From: Calliopum simillimum
Taxonomy: Eukaryota; Arthropoda; Insecta; Diptera; Lauxaniidae
Direction of reading: 5' to 3'
DNA length: 64,000 nucleotides
Assembly (NCBI GenBank): GCA_951812925.1
Contig: OX638369.1
Span: 51,393,061-51,457,060, forward strand
Part shown: in pieces, positions 44,769-56,771 of the stretch
Layout: each line of letters opens with the position of its first letter
Numbering within the stretch: position 1 is the first letter of the stretch
Position numbers and translations under genes: made by a program
Notes under the pieces: generated by a model
Databases searched by the model: none
Told to the model about the DNA's origin: nothing
What the model saw: only the letters and a program-made list of their open reading frames with translations

Positions 44769-45290
44769 ACACATGATACACCTCACGGCGTGCTTGAACC
44801 AAGTTTAAATAAAAGTTTCTTGCATATGAGTTTTTTGACTGAATTATGTTACGTAATAACTTCACGAATCAAATGATCCCAAAATTAAAAAAATCTAATG
44901 GGCCCTTTTGGAAATAAGGAGCCTTAAGCAATAACTATAAAAAGTTAATACAATACAAAATTAAAAATATTTGTAACATTTTGCAAACTATTTTTTCTAA
45001 ACTAATTTGAGGTCGCTGAACACGAAAAACGCATTTATTTTTTTTTCCTTGGGGTCGTTCCCAAGTTATTCGATAATTTATAATTTCGAGGTTATAGCTT
45101 CATATACATCAATATATTTCTATGACGCCAAGTCCGATCAATTTTATTTTTCCACGCTTACAAAGAGTGATTAACGGCGCTTGTAACAAGTATACCAATA
45201 ATTATGCTCCAAACAAAATTGACTGAGTTTAAGCAGGAAAAAGCTTGATATTTCAAAAATTTTTTAAATTTTTCACATCAACTTCAAATG

Positions 45291-45773
45291 AAACACTTTG
45301 TTTTTGGCACATATTTTTTTTTAAATAATTATTTTTAGAAATGTGATTTAATGGCGCATATAATTGCAAACATTTTTAGCCTATGTTGAGCAAAATCCAA
45401 TGAAATTTCCAAAAGATATACAGGCTTTAGTGCAATAAGGAAGATGTGAGAATTTTCGAAATGTTCGGCCTGAGTCAACAGATCCAATTTTTCAGCATCC
45501 AAATAGGACACCCTACACTTATTGAACACTTTAAAGATGATTTAAGTAACTTCTAATCATTCTTTGTAGAAGAACATTGAGGATTGTATCAAAAATATTA
45601 ATTTTTGAAAGAAATCGAAATTTCTCTATTGCACTAAAACCTTAATATCTTTTGGAAATTTCATTTGATTTTGCTCAACATAGGCTTAAAATGTTTGCAA
45701 TTATATGCGCCATTAAATCACATTTCTAAAAATAATTATTTAAAAAAAAATATGTGCCAAAAACAAAGTGTTT
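45291..45773. repeat. Palindrome in the giant foldback loop
   Basis: AAACACTTTGTTTTTGGCAC pairs with GTGCCAAAAACAAAGTGTTT. The inner arms pair through ATATAATTGCAAACATTTTT and its near complement. Loop about 45440-45630. The 64-codon ORF at 45335 is an arm, not a gene. Confidence 0.75.
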
Positions 45774-45959
45774 CGAAGTATGATAATTTTATATTGAACT
45801 AATTAAACAGTCATTTTTGCAATTTTTCAACAACAGACGAAAGCAAGTGTTAACATGGAAATTGATTACATATGTTTCGGCTACTTCCACATACATATTT
45901 ATATATTTTCATATATAAACATGTATATAGCCTCATCAGATCAGTTTTAGTTAAATCTT

Positions 45960-46047
45960 GCCAGAAACCGTACTCGAACCCGTGACTCCGGTTTTCTAAT
46001 GAAAGAGAACGCGGTGCTTAAGCGATTGTGCTATAGGCCACGAGTAA
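45960..46047 (-). mobile_element. tRNA-derived module (SINE-like)
   Basis: The minus strand reads CTCGTGGCCTATAGCACAAT (A-box region) and GTCACGGGTTCGAGTACGG (B box), with ~85 bp between module ends. Surrounding sequence includes an AT microsatellite (45895-45935). No A-tail obvious. Likely a SINE or tRNA pseudogene of a family other than the ones at 7.8 and 8.1 kb. Confidence 0.5.
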
Positions 46048-46274
46048 ACTCTCTGAGCAGGATCGCCATTATGCATAACTCATAAGGCTCACTAGCGCCG
46101 TCTGTTGTGAAAAATTGCCAAATTGTTAGTTGGTAACACACTCTGGTTTTGAGACATGCTACGCTAGCTACAATTAAAACCTACAAGGGCGGATTTGTTT
46201 TCCACATACAATGCAGGCTCTCGAAATTACGAGAATTTTAATGATAGATAGGCAGGTTCCCCTAGATAAATTAT

Positions 46275-46409
46275 GAAGTTAGTTTATTGACTGTTTTTTA
46301 TTGCTTGTATAGTACTAATGAAAGTACCAACGCGCTTTTTTCTAAATTGAAGTATGATACTTTCATTAGTACTATACAAGCAATAAAAAACAGTCAATAA
46401 ACTAACTTC
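46275..46409. repeat. Perfect 52-bp inverted repeat
   Basis: Arms 46275-46326 and 46358-46409 are exact reverse complements by eye (GAAGTTAGTTTATTGACTGT and its complement), with a 31-base spacer. The right arm abuts the right arm of the giant foldback. Confidence 0.85.
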
Positions 46410-47052
46410 ACAAAGTGTTTCATTTGAAGTTGATGTGAAAAATTTAAAAATTTTTTTTAAATATCAAGCTTTTTCCTGCTTTAACTCAGTCAATTTTGTT
46501 TGGAGCATAATTATTGGTATACTTGTTACAAGCGCCGTTAATCACTCTTTGTAAGTGTGGAAAAATAAAATTGATCGGACTTGGCGTCATAGAAATATAT
46601 TGATGTATATGAAGCTATAACCTCGAAATTATAAATTATCGAATAACTTGGGAACGACCCCAAGGAAAAAAAATAAATGCGTTTTTCGTGTTCAGCGACC
46701 TCAAATTAGTTTAGAAAAAATAGTTTGCAAAATGTTACAAATATTTTTAATTTTGTGTTGTATTAACTTTTTATAGTTATTGCTTAAGGCTCCTTATTTC
46801 AAAAAGGGCCCATTCGATTTTTTTAATTTGGGGATCATTTGATTCTTGAAGTTATAACGTAACATAATTCAGTCAAAAAACTCATATGCAAGAAACTTTT
46901 ATTTAAACTTGGTTCAAGCACGCCGTGACCTCAAATGTAAGGATCATATAGTTAAATTCATCGATTTAACACAAGAATGCGTTTTTTTTTGTATTTTTCA
47001 TGCACAGTGGATTAAAAAAGTTCAAATATCGATTAAAAAAGATAAAATCTGC

Positions 47053-48042
47053 AAAAAAAAATAGGTAATTTTTAACAAAATAGAAAAAACATATTTTCTA
47101 ACGATATGCCACATAAGTGCATACGGCTTAAAGCAAATTAACTAAAGCGGTTATCCAGAACTATGTATATAATATAAAAACTTCCATAGAGCATTTTTGC
47201 TATTTAAAGTTCAACTTTGAGCCCACTGTGTAACTAAAGCAAAACAAAATTTTTTTCCGTAACTGTGTATTATCTGACGATTGGCGTAAAGTTTTTTTAA
47301 ATCCATAGCACTCTCAAATTTTACCTATTTATGGCCACAAACTGCCATTGTGTGGCATTTTGAATTTTTTGCTTATATGGGAGTTGCTACGCTCTCTTGT
47401 TCGAATTCGCCTAGTTGTTGCCCAGAGCTTGCGCTAACTAGAGCTGCGACATCGACATTGATGTTGATGAAACATATTCTTTTAATGGTAATGAAAAATT
47501 TTTCACTACCTATTAAAAATGGAAAAAATTGTCGCCTCTGATCAGTTATTTGCAATTAGGAGAAAAATATTGGTGGACTATATTGGAGCTTACAAAATTG
47601 TTTTCGTACGAGTTATGGCTTAGAAGATATCTAAATAAGAAAACTGGAAAAGTTGGTAGCGTATATATGCGGCTTATCGGCTTATGTGTTTTCATACAAA
47701 TTTGTTGATTTTTAAATTGGCAATTAGAAATTGTATCTATAAATGATAAGCTACATGTGCGCACATAGAATTTACCGTTTAGGAACTATTCCATAAAATA
47801 AAAGAAAACGTAGAAAAACTGTTTTTATGGAAGGAATAATATATATCGTCCCTTTACAAGTGAAAAGTACTGAGTTAGTCTTCCCGAGTTTGGAGTTACT
47901 TGGTATTCCTGGTCTCACATATTACAGTCTATAGTTTGATAAGACCCATTTAGCCATATCTCTGTCAAAAAGTGGTTATTTTCATCATAAAAGTAAAAGC
48001 AAAACACCGATTTCCATACAAAAAAAAAACAAAATGTAAAGT
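47053..48042. other. Unassigned
   Basis: No gene. CGAATTCGCCTAGTTGTTGC at about 47402-47421 resembles 4583-4603 upstream of copy 1. AGAGCTGCGACATCGACATT at 47442-47461 is the inverted end of the CATCGA repeat. Confidence 0.3.
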
Positions 48043-48525
48043 AAACCATATGTAAAACATGACGGTGGTTCACTAATGGTATGGGGCTCTTTTTCAGCAG
48101 TTGGGCCTGCAATACTCCATTTTGTTGATAGTAGTAAGGATCATAAGATGTATTTGAATATTTTAAGACTAAATTTATTGCAATGGATGGATAAACTTGG
48201 TGAATGTAGTAATAGGTACTCTTACCAAGATAACGATTTCAAACAAATTTCTTATAATATGAGATCATGGATTCATTACAACTGTCCCAATGTATTCGTA
48301 ACACTAGCGCAGGGTCCAGATATCAATGCTTTTGAAATCTAATGGAATTATCTGGACGCAAAAGTTCGCCAGCGCAATACCTATTCCTTCAAAAACTGAA
48401 CTGAAAAGGGTATTCATGGAAAATGAAAAAAAATTTATCCGAGCTTTTGTGAAAAACTAATTCAAAGGATTCCAAAAGGACTAAACGTAACAATTAAAAA
48501 CAAAATAATGTACACTAAATACTGA
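48043..48525 (+). pseudogene. Tc1-like transposase, C-terminal half, broken
   Basis: The plus strand reads KPYVKHDGGSLMVWGSFSA, ...YLNILRLNLLQWMDKLG, YQDNDFKQ (second catalytic Asp of the QQDNDPKH motif), then a stop, WNYLDAKVRQRNTYSF and FCEKLIQRIPKGL. This matches the second half of a Tc1 transposase. The third acidic residue region (PDINAFEI-stop-W) is broken by TAA, and SPDLNP is degraded. It may be the missing half of the Tc1 relicts but is not contiguous with any. Confidence 0.8.
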
Positions 48526-49527
48526 ACTCATGTAAAAACTATCATTTTGCTAAGGTGTACGAGTTTGGCTATGGTACTGAATATGCTTGATTTCTGTTAC
48601 TTTTTATTTATTTTCCAAAATAACGGAAAATTTCAAGTTTGGTTTTTTGTTAAAAATGAAGGATTAAATATGCTATTTAAAAATGTATTTCAAGTTTCTT
48701 AAATTATTTTTGCGTACTTAGTTTTGAGGCATTGAAAAAAAGTTTTTTTGGTGTACGAGTTTGGCTTTAAGCTACTTTAGATTTTCAAATATATCAGAAG
48801 ATTTAAGCTTTACAGTGGCTCACAGCTTATATCGCGCAGTAATATTTCTTAACTTTGAAACACTGCATCTTTAAAACTAATAGGGGAGATGTGTGTACCT
48901 TGGCCCGAATGTACCTCGGTCCGAGTGTCAGTTGCCACTCAACAGTTGCCCGTGTACGATAGTGTTATTGTATGGAATATTAGTAGACTTTAGACCGTCA
49001 AGCTGTATGCGTGTATAAAAAGTGACGGAAAATGTGTTTTTGGTTTATAAAAATTAGTTTTTGGATTAAACTACGAAACGTTTTGTGTGAAACTTAATTG
49101 AAATATTTCAGTTTTACAACATCAAGAAGGAAGTTTAGTTATCGTTTTAAGCTTTTAGTGTGTTTTAGATGTATTTTTATTAATATATGTTATGGGTGTT
49201 GACAGTTTTTAAAACATGCTGCCTGTGTGTACCTTGGACCTATGTTTATTGACCAGCGAGCATTTTTCGACGGGCTACCAGGAAGCCATAGTCGCCATTA
49301 ATCACGTATTTATTTGCAACCATTTTGTTTAATTAATTGTTTTTTTTTTTAATTGACTTTTTTGTGTTATAATTTTTGTTTATGATTCTTTTTTTTTGTT
49401 GACGATACGGGAGGTTTAAATCCTCGCACTTTCTCGCAAAAAGTTTGGGTCATACTATGAAAATTGTACCAGATTTTGTAATAATATCTACACTAGGTGT
49501 AAAGGTAAAATATTGCGAATGTTTTTT
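48526..49527. other. Unassigned, with GTACGAGTTTGGCT repeats
   Basis: GGTGTACGAGTTTGGCT occurs at about 48551 and 48750. ATGTGTGTACCTTGGCCCGA at 48891-48910 is the inverse of the GGTACACACATCTCCCC phrase that starts the Tc1 relicts; GTGTGTACCTTGGACC recurs at 49225. No gene. Confidence 0.3.
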
Positions 49528-50200
49528 GTGTGGGGGGTTGCAGCGTCCCCTCTTTTAATTTTTTTCCATGTTACTTAAAAGATAACACGTATAACCATGA
49601 ACCAAATTTTATAATGATAAAGGTACATAAATAGAGTATTTTCAGTATTTTTGTGTAGGGGTGCAAAGCCCCCATATTTTAACCCCCTGTCTATTCGTAT
49701 AGTATTTTGTAAATAAAATACACGTTCTCAATATAAAGTTTTGTAGTAATAACTCCAGAGGTGCAAAGATATAGCAATTGACATATTTTTTTTTGTATGG
49801 GGGGTGGATCGCCCCCTTTGTCAAATTCTTCCAATTTTCGCAATATGTTTGATGAACGCAGTATACTCCTATATACAAAGATTTGTAATGGTAACTGTTA
49901 CATATGTGAAGATATAGCAAATGAGGCGTTTTTTTGTATGGGGGGTACAACGAACCCTTGTTCAATTTCCCCGAGTTTATGTGAGGCGTTTGGTGAACAT
50001 ATTATACTCTTGTATACAAAGTTTTGTAACAATAACTGCTACAAGTGCAGAGGTATAACTATTGAGGTATTTTTTGTATGGGGGGTGCAGCACCCCTTTG
50101 TTCAATTTTCTCCAGATTTTGCAGGGTGCTTGGTGAACGCAGTGTACTCCTTTTTACAGAGTTTTGTAATAATAGCTACTGCATGTACAGAGATATAGAG
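49528..50200 (+). repeat. Tandem array of ~141-bp units with GGGGTGCAGCACCCC core
   Basis: Unit starts GTATGGGGGG (or GTGTGGGGGG, GTGTAGGGG) at about 49528, 49652, 49794, 49936 and 50076, periods 124-142 bp. Each unit has a G/C-rich palindromic head, TATACTC and CAAAGTTTTGTAA. A 133-codon frame runs through three units because the period is near a multiple of three; I regard it as incidental. Confidence 0.8.
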
Positions 50201-50359
50201 TTTCTTTCATTTCTTTCGTGAGGGGGCTACCCCCACACCCCCGCCAAAATCACTTCACTCTATTTCGTGAGGTCAATGGACATATTTTAACAGTTCTGCT
50301 TACTAAAAAATGCATTTTTAATTTATCACGTCTAGATTGTATGAAACAGTGCACTGTGC

Positions 50360-50960
50360 AGCGTTTTGCGTTATTTAACGGAAATTTCTTTTTCTATGTT
50401 CTAAGTATGTGTGATATTCCAAACCAATTGCAGCCAATTTTTAGTTTGATTTTGTGCATGTGAGAGTAAAAAAGTGCAATTTGCAGAAATGGATCGCCGA
50501 GCAGTGAAAATCGGTGTTAAGTCATTTTAAGAACGGTCAATCCCTGCGCAAAGCTGCTAAATATGTTAATTTGAGTCCCGCCCACAATGCTAAGTAAACT
50601 TGAAAGCTTCATTCATGCAAATCGGGTCCAAAAAATGGGTAAAAGTGCGTCAAACCCCATTTTGAATCCCACTGACGGTCATTTTTTGCCCATAAAATTA
50701 AAACAACTCACACTAACAGCTCCAAAAATAGTCACAAACATACAGCATAAGCTAAGCAAGCCGCACAATGCAACAACTTTCCAACTTGTGCATCGAGAAC
50801 ACAATTTTAAAGACTAAGTAGCGCTTCATAAGCAGGAAAAAGAATTTATCTTTTTTTTGATTTTGGCAAGGAAATTTGAAATTTTCCGCCATCTTGCACT
50901 CTCTGAAAACTCGACTAAATAAAACACAAAGTATTCATTTATGCATAGAATTTTATTAAG
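50360..50960 (+). pseudogene. Tc1-like transposase relict (copy C)
   Basis: Same as 13537 and 32027. The 76-codon stretch at 50587-50817 is the longest open piece, reading ESFIHANRVQKMGKSASNP and LTLTAPKIVTNIQHKLSKP. It ends at GAATTTTATTAAGTTGAC, an empty TTAA site relative to the copy 2 unit. Confidence 0.5.
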
Positions 50961-51202
50961 TTGACAACTACAGATTTTTATTATAAATCATCAGATTATA
51001 AATAAAAGCTCAAAGATCTATGGATATTTGGTAGCAAAATTTTACTTTTTTTTTATCTACAAAAATATGTGCGATGACTGCAGTCATTTTGACCTAAAGA
51101 TTTGCCAACAGCAACATGACTTAGTTCGAAAACCATTATCAGCCAAATTTTAAGTTGTTTCATCGTTCGCGTTTAATATGAAATCAGATTCAGATTTACT
51201 CT

Positions 51203-52224
51203 TGTAATGTCCCGAGTGACGTCAGAATGACAACACCAACAACACGTTAACTTAAATCCCCCATTAGTTAATTTATGTGCATGTAAGCAACAAAAAATAT
51301 ACTGTTGCCACACATATACACGCATACAAAGAAAATTACAAACCGATCGCGACTATACAAGCACGACTGCAAACACAGAAGGCTGGGAGTCACAGCCAGA
51401 CAACCGATGCGAGCACATCAATTGCCAAGCACTTGATAGAAGTAGCAATCGAAGAATTGTTTAATTGTGTAAAGGCCTCGTATTTACTAGGTATCTTATG
51501 GTAGTTAGTTAAACTTATTTGCCTGGAAAATTTATTATAATTTTCCTCAAAGGCTTCCTGGCACCTTAAGTGACAGAGACATTATCCTACTGCACTGGAC
51601 ACTTTTTATAGTATCCATATAGTGTACGTAGCATCCAGGAAGACTTATTATAATCTTTCAATAACGTTTCCTGGGCACCTTATGTGACCAGAGTACTTAT
51701 CTACGATGCTCGCCACTATTTATAGTATCCTTATAGTAGCTGTAAGGTAGTAGAGAACGTGGTAGACCCAAAACCAACTGGAAGAGGTCGCTGGAAAAGG
51801 AAATCCAAGAATCGGGAAAGTCGTGGCAAGAGATTAAAGCGATCGCAAGGGATCGTGACAAATGGAAAGACTTCATATTGGCCCTATGCTCCTCCTAGGA
51901 GTTAAAGGAGAAGACATACATACATACATAGTAGCCGTAGTCTTAGGGTAGTTAGTCTTCACGTAGCGGCCTGGAAGATTTATTTTAATCTGCCACATAG
52001 GCCTCCTGGCACCTTAAGTGACCAGAGACACTATCCTACTGCAATGGACACTTTTAATAGTGTCCACATAGTGTACGTAGCAACCAGGAAGATTTATTAT
52101 AGTCAAAATTGGGAAAAAAAGTAAATAAAAATATTATGTTAGCTAAAAGTTTTGGATTGTCTTTTATTCTGACCCTGGACACCGCTGACGCCTACCTCAG
52201 CCCAATGCCAAAACAATCGTTACA
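51203..52224 (+). mobile_element. Solo LTR, Gypsy-type, with internal insertion
   Basis: Same LTR at the same CTCT site (51199-51202 and 52225-52228) as 18570-19132. It is 1022 bp because ~460 bp (about 51655-52085) were added: a partial re-duplication of the CCTGGCACCTTAAGTGACC segment and an RTE-type fragment. The shared insertion site shows this spacer and the copy 2 spacer descend from one LTR-bearing ancestor. Confidence 0.8.
51752..51929 (+). pseudogene. RTE-type retrotransposon ORF end with ATAC tail
   Basis: Open for 48 codons to TAG at 51896: RERGRPKTNWKRSLEKE, then ARDRDKWKDFILALCSS. The GRPxxxW...DRxxWxxxxLC ending is characteristic of the last residues of RTE-like ORFs. A 3' tail of CATACATACATA follows. 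5'-truncated, inserted in the LTR. Confidence 0.7.
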
Positions 52225-52342
52225 CTCTGAAGAATTCAAATATTCAACTGGCCTTTTATATTCGAAAGATGATCACTTGCTCTTTTAAAAATTTCTTATG
52301 CCTTTTGAGTTTCTATTATGCCGATAATGAAATATTGCTATT

Positions 52343-54192
52343 GGAGCATTCCAAAGTTGGTACGGGACAAATCGTACGCATTTTTTGAGTTTAAAAGTTA
52401 AATTAAAAACAAACCAGAATGTTATCAAAAAAAGCATCTAGTACATTTATTTTGTGTGATATAGACCTATTAAAACCAATTATTTGTTCTTAATAATATT
52501 TATAGATAGTGAGTAATTAATAAGAAAAGAAGTTCGTTTGTACGGGACAGCGCAAATCTACCATACTTTCCATTTTTTGACTTTGTAGCCAGTTTTTAGC
52601 GAAATTCATAAGCTTTAAAAATTGGCAAAAATATTTTTGGATAGACTAAGGTTCAAGGTATAATAAAACAATAAAAGTTTGAAAAAATATTTATTTAAAT
52701 GAGAGTTATTAAATAAAAATTAAATTGTTTTTTTGTTTGTACGGGACTCGTACGAAATACATGTATATTTAAATAGTTTTAAATCATTTTTTAAATGAAA
52801 ATATAACACTATGATTACCCCAAGCGTGGTTTTTGTATATAACTTGATGGCCATTAACTGGAATTTAATGAACTTTTGATATTCCTGGGATAGGCTCATG
52901 GATGAAAATTTTTAATTTTTTAGCTACATCTGATTCAGAAATGAAAAAAATTCTCGTAGAGGGTACTAAAGTGGCTGCTAGTGTCGCGAAATTTTTTGCG
53001 TTTTTGACTACGGCACCTTCTTTTTGACTTCGACCTTTTTGACTTACAAGTCGTTTCACATTACCACCGACTCCGTGAACCACGCCTTTGAGATGTGTTC
53101 ATAAGTTATATAGATGCTGTTTAAGCATTACGTAAGCAGATTTTCAATGATATAAGCAAAAATTAACAAATCGTGAACACGAACCCCTCACTTATGATTA
53201 AACGTAAGCAGATTTTCAAATACGAACAAGAATTCAGGAACTAAATTATTTTTATAATTAAAGCAATAGCGGTCATACGGAAATTGAAAAAATTCTTGAC
53301 ACTTTAAATCAATTTTAAGGGCTAAAGTTAGACTTTAATTTAAATATTTTTTGTCTTTCGTAAGAATTTTATCGACCTCTCCTCCTGTATAAGCAATAAT
53401 AAGCAAATCTTGAACCACTCCCCACCTAAATATGCTTACGTTATACTTGAACGGCCCTATATGAACACCATTTCATTTTATTTATAGCAGTCACAATTTC
53501 TTAAGTGCATATATATAATAAATCCCCCTGAGGCTTATAGTTCATAGCAAAGCAGTAACCAACGGTGACTGTACCCATATCGATAATTTTTAAAGAGTTT
53601 TTTCAACAATATTAGAAAAAAATTAATAGAAATCTTAATAAAATAAATATTGTGTTTGTACGCGACAAATAATAAGATAATAATATTATCCTTTAGGCAA
53701 AATAAAATCCGAAAATTACTGCTCTTTTTAAGAGTACCCAAGTAACTAGCTTTAAATAAAATGCTAATAAAATTAAACCGTTATGTGTGTAAACAGAAAA
53801 TTAATTACATCGATTTGTGCGTTTGTACGGGACACCCATTACTGTTTTGTTTGTCGGGGTATACTACAGATGTTTGCAAGAACACTTTTTTGCAAATACT
53901 ATTTATCAATACACGAGTCTATGACCTTTAACGACAGATATAATTTGTAACGTAACTCATCATGGTTTAATAGAAAAACAATGATGAATATGATCAAAAA
54001 TATAACTAGTAAAAAAAAAAACTTTGGCACGTTCTTTAACTGTAAAAAACTGAGCCTAATACCAAGATTTTAGTATGAAATCAATTTGGAAAGTAAAGTT
54101 TAATCCCACTAGAATATATTCGATCCATTAAAACATTTGAAAAATAAATCCGAAACATCTGCTAAAAAATACCATTTTCACTGGAATGCTCC
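52343..54192. mobile_element. 1.85-kb TIR element with repeated GTACGGGAC motif
   Basis: GGAGCATTCCA and TGGAATGCTCC ends, flanked by TATT (52339-52342 and 54193-54196); homologous spacers at about 19255 and 33060 are uninterrupted. TTTGTACGGGAC or near variants occur five times (about 52359, 52537, 52735, 53653, 53823). A minus-strand frame (52865-53083) reads VHGVGGNVKRLV, like a short motif of uncharacterised transposon proteins. Superfamily unknown. Confidence 0.7.
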
Positions 54193-54196
54193 TATT

Positions 54197-54849
54197 ATTT
54201 GTTTTACTCAAGCCTGAGTTATTGTTATACAAATGTCTCTGGCAATTGTAGTTTTCAGAGTAATTATATATCTGTTAATTAAATACGTGATATTTCATCA
54301 GTGATTTGTATTTTGATTTTAAAAAATTTTAAGAGGTAAGTGTTTATGTAAGATATATGTAAATATGTAAGAAAATAGCGTCTGCTGTGGGCACCATTTT
54401 GTTTTCGACTCATAACTTTTGACCAAATGTATATTATGCAGACATATAAGTAGGTATCAATAGAAAGCTAGAGATCTTAACTGACTAGTGGTGAGGAAAG
54501 TAGACTGATTTCGTCAGTTGGAAAATTTATATGAAACACATAGTGAAGTGATCATACTATTCGACAAAAAAATTGCGGGTCGGTTGTGGGCACCCTTAGA
54601 ATATCGGCTTAGAATGGAAAAATATGCCTGTTGCCCTAAAACCTTTGGCATCAATGCCAGGTCAATTGTTTTGCAGACTACGCCGGCTACGTGACGTAAT
54701 TTCAAGCACTTGTTGATATTGCTCTCTTGCCAAGCATGATTTTTTTGTACAGACGATGATGTTTTAAAAGTCCAAATCTTTGTGGGCGTGATAATACTGA
54801 GCTCAAAGAGAACACAGACTTCGCTGGCTTTGTTTGCTTATAAAGAGTA
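54197..54849. repeat. Shared spacer of copy 4 unit, resumed
   Basis: Continues the spacer interrupted at 52342; matches 19260-19905 and 33060-33797. Non-coding. Confidence 0.6.
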
Positions 54850-55440
54850 CTTACTTAGGTTCTAAAATTATGGTCTCGGTGCACGAGTTGGACAGTTTTT
54901 GCTGTGTGTACGTACGTGTTGTACGCTTGCGACTATTTTGGAGCTGATAATGTGAGTTGTCTTAATTTAATGGACAAAAATCTGACAGTCAGCGGGATTA
55001 AAAATGGAGTTTGACGCACTTTCACCGTTATGATGGACTCGATTTGTATAAACGAAGTTTTCAGTTGTACTTTGCATTGTGGGCGGGACTGAAATTAACA
55101 TATGGAGCAGCTTTGCGCAGGGATTGACCTTTCATAAAATGACTTATAACCGATTTTTGCTGCTCGGCGACACATTTCTGCAAAATTAACTTCTTAACCC
55201 TCACGTGTACAAGATCAAACTAAAAATTGGCTGCATCTGGTTTCGAATACCACACAGAGAACACGGCAATAGAAATTCCTGTTAAATAAAGCAAAACTCT
55301 GCACGAAATAAGCTGTAACGTAGATTTTCCTGCTAAATCGATTTTTTCCGCCTTGAGCGTCTCTGAATCAATTTTTGTGGATTTTCTTTTACTTATTATG
55401 AACAATAGGCATGCCCGTCTCAGCCTGCAATTTTATGATG
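54850..55440 (-). pseudogene. Tc1-like transposase relict, reversed, most complete minus copy
   Basis: Covers the whole relict from the LTAPKIVTN region to the CAGCCTGCAATTTTATGATG end, unlike the truncated minus copies at 19906 and 33798. Frameshifted throughout. Confidence 0.5.
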
Positions 55441-56244
55441 TATGTATAAGTTTTAAGGGTACAGTATTTGAAAGTTAAAAAATTTTACTGTACGAAATTA
55501 GCACCAAATCCAAAAAATTGTGTTTTTCTTTAAAGTAGTTTTCAGTAGATTTTATCTCGAATACTATTAAATGAACGATATGAAGCGAGTGTTACGGTCT
55601 TTCAAGTCCTCAGAAATGTCAAGCACTATTTGATTCATCGGTTTATTTTCCTACAAGGTGCTTACATAAAATGGGACATCCGTGTGGTTTCAACTTCTTT
55701 TCTTTTAGTTTCAAATGAAGTCTCGAATTCTATTGAAATGTGTACTTAAAAATAGAAAATAATGTTTCCGCCCACGCCACCCAAGAAAAAATTGCGCCTA
55801 TTTTTTAAATTTTAAGGACCATCATTTTTTTCATACTTGGAACTAAAAAAATTTTTTTTGAAAACAATTCTGAATAGACATGTTATATCGGTAAGTACAA
55901 ATCTGCAAAAAAACTACAAACTTTTCAGTGGTTCAGGAGCGGTCCGGAAAGGCTTAAACATTTTTTTAGTCTAAAAATTTACCTACTTTTAGTAAGAATC
56001 CTTTTTTTTCGATTTCTTAATAACTTTGAATTACAAAACGGGTATAACTCTATTGTTTCTTGACAGATCGGAAAAGGATTTCAATCCCAAAGTTTAATGC
56101 TTTTAGCCATAAATATATCAGACAAAATTTTTTTTATATAATTTTAAACAAATGCTTGTTAAAAAATTTTAAAATTTTTAATAAGTTTCAAAAAATATAT
56201 ATGTTAAGTATTTCATTAAAATAATGAAAATTTTTTTTTAGGTA
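55441..56244. other. Unassigned
   Basis: AT-rich, no gene or repeat recognised apart from TACAGTATTTGAAAG...TTTTACTGTACG, a short inverted pair at about 55460-55496. Contains TTTTTTT-rich stretches. Confidence 0.3.
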
Positions 56245-56771
56245 TTTAGTACAATCATTTGGGAGAATAAAATCATGTTACCTGGAAAGTTTTGCGGAAT
56301 TTTTGCATATGAGTTATTTTATAGATTTCGATGTGCTCTTTCAGAATTTCAACTTTGCTACCTCGAATCGTGTTCGCTCGCGCCGCCATATTGGAAAAAT
56401 GGCGCCCAAAATCAATTTTTTACAAATATCTCTTTAACGGTTACATTTAGAGAAAAATATTGTGGAACAATATTTTAGCTTTTTTTCTAGAACTTACCGT
56501 TTTGGAGTTTTTTGAAAAAACATTTTTTTTCAAGTTTGTTATTGTATAAAAATATCTCCTAAGCTATATGTTATCTGAAAAAAAAAAAATCAAATGTAGA
56601 TTGTAGTGCAAGTAATTCCCTATAAACAAATATTTTTACTTTAAACGTGTGACTAACCGTTCATGAGTTATCATAATTTTAAGCTCAACACATCACTGTG
56701 CCTATTCATAAGCGGCATGCGCAATTTACTAATTTTTTCAAATTTTGAATTAGGATATCTCCTGAGTTATA

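Larger units (their letters stand above)
44474..47052. repeat. Giant foldback, ~0.6-0.8-kb arms, several nested insertions
   Basis: The left arm (44474 to about 45305) pairs with the right arm (about 46405-47052). Examples: ATTTATAATTTCGAGGTTAT with ATAACCTCGAAATTATAAAT, and CGTTAATCACTCTTTGTAAG with its complement. The left arm is interrupted by a 182-bp foldback (44587-44768) that the right arm lacks. The loop region holds another palindrome, a tRNA-like element and a third palindrome. No coding capacity. Confidence 0.85.

Noticed and set aside
49797..50198. 133-codon ORF
   Set aside because: Runs through three ~141-bp tandem units; openness is explained by a period near a multiple of three and no family is recognised.
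56275..56478. 67-codon ORF with a mirror partner at 58030
   Set aside because: Both are the arms of the same foldback read outward.
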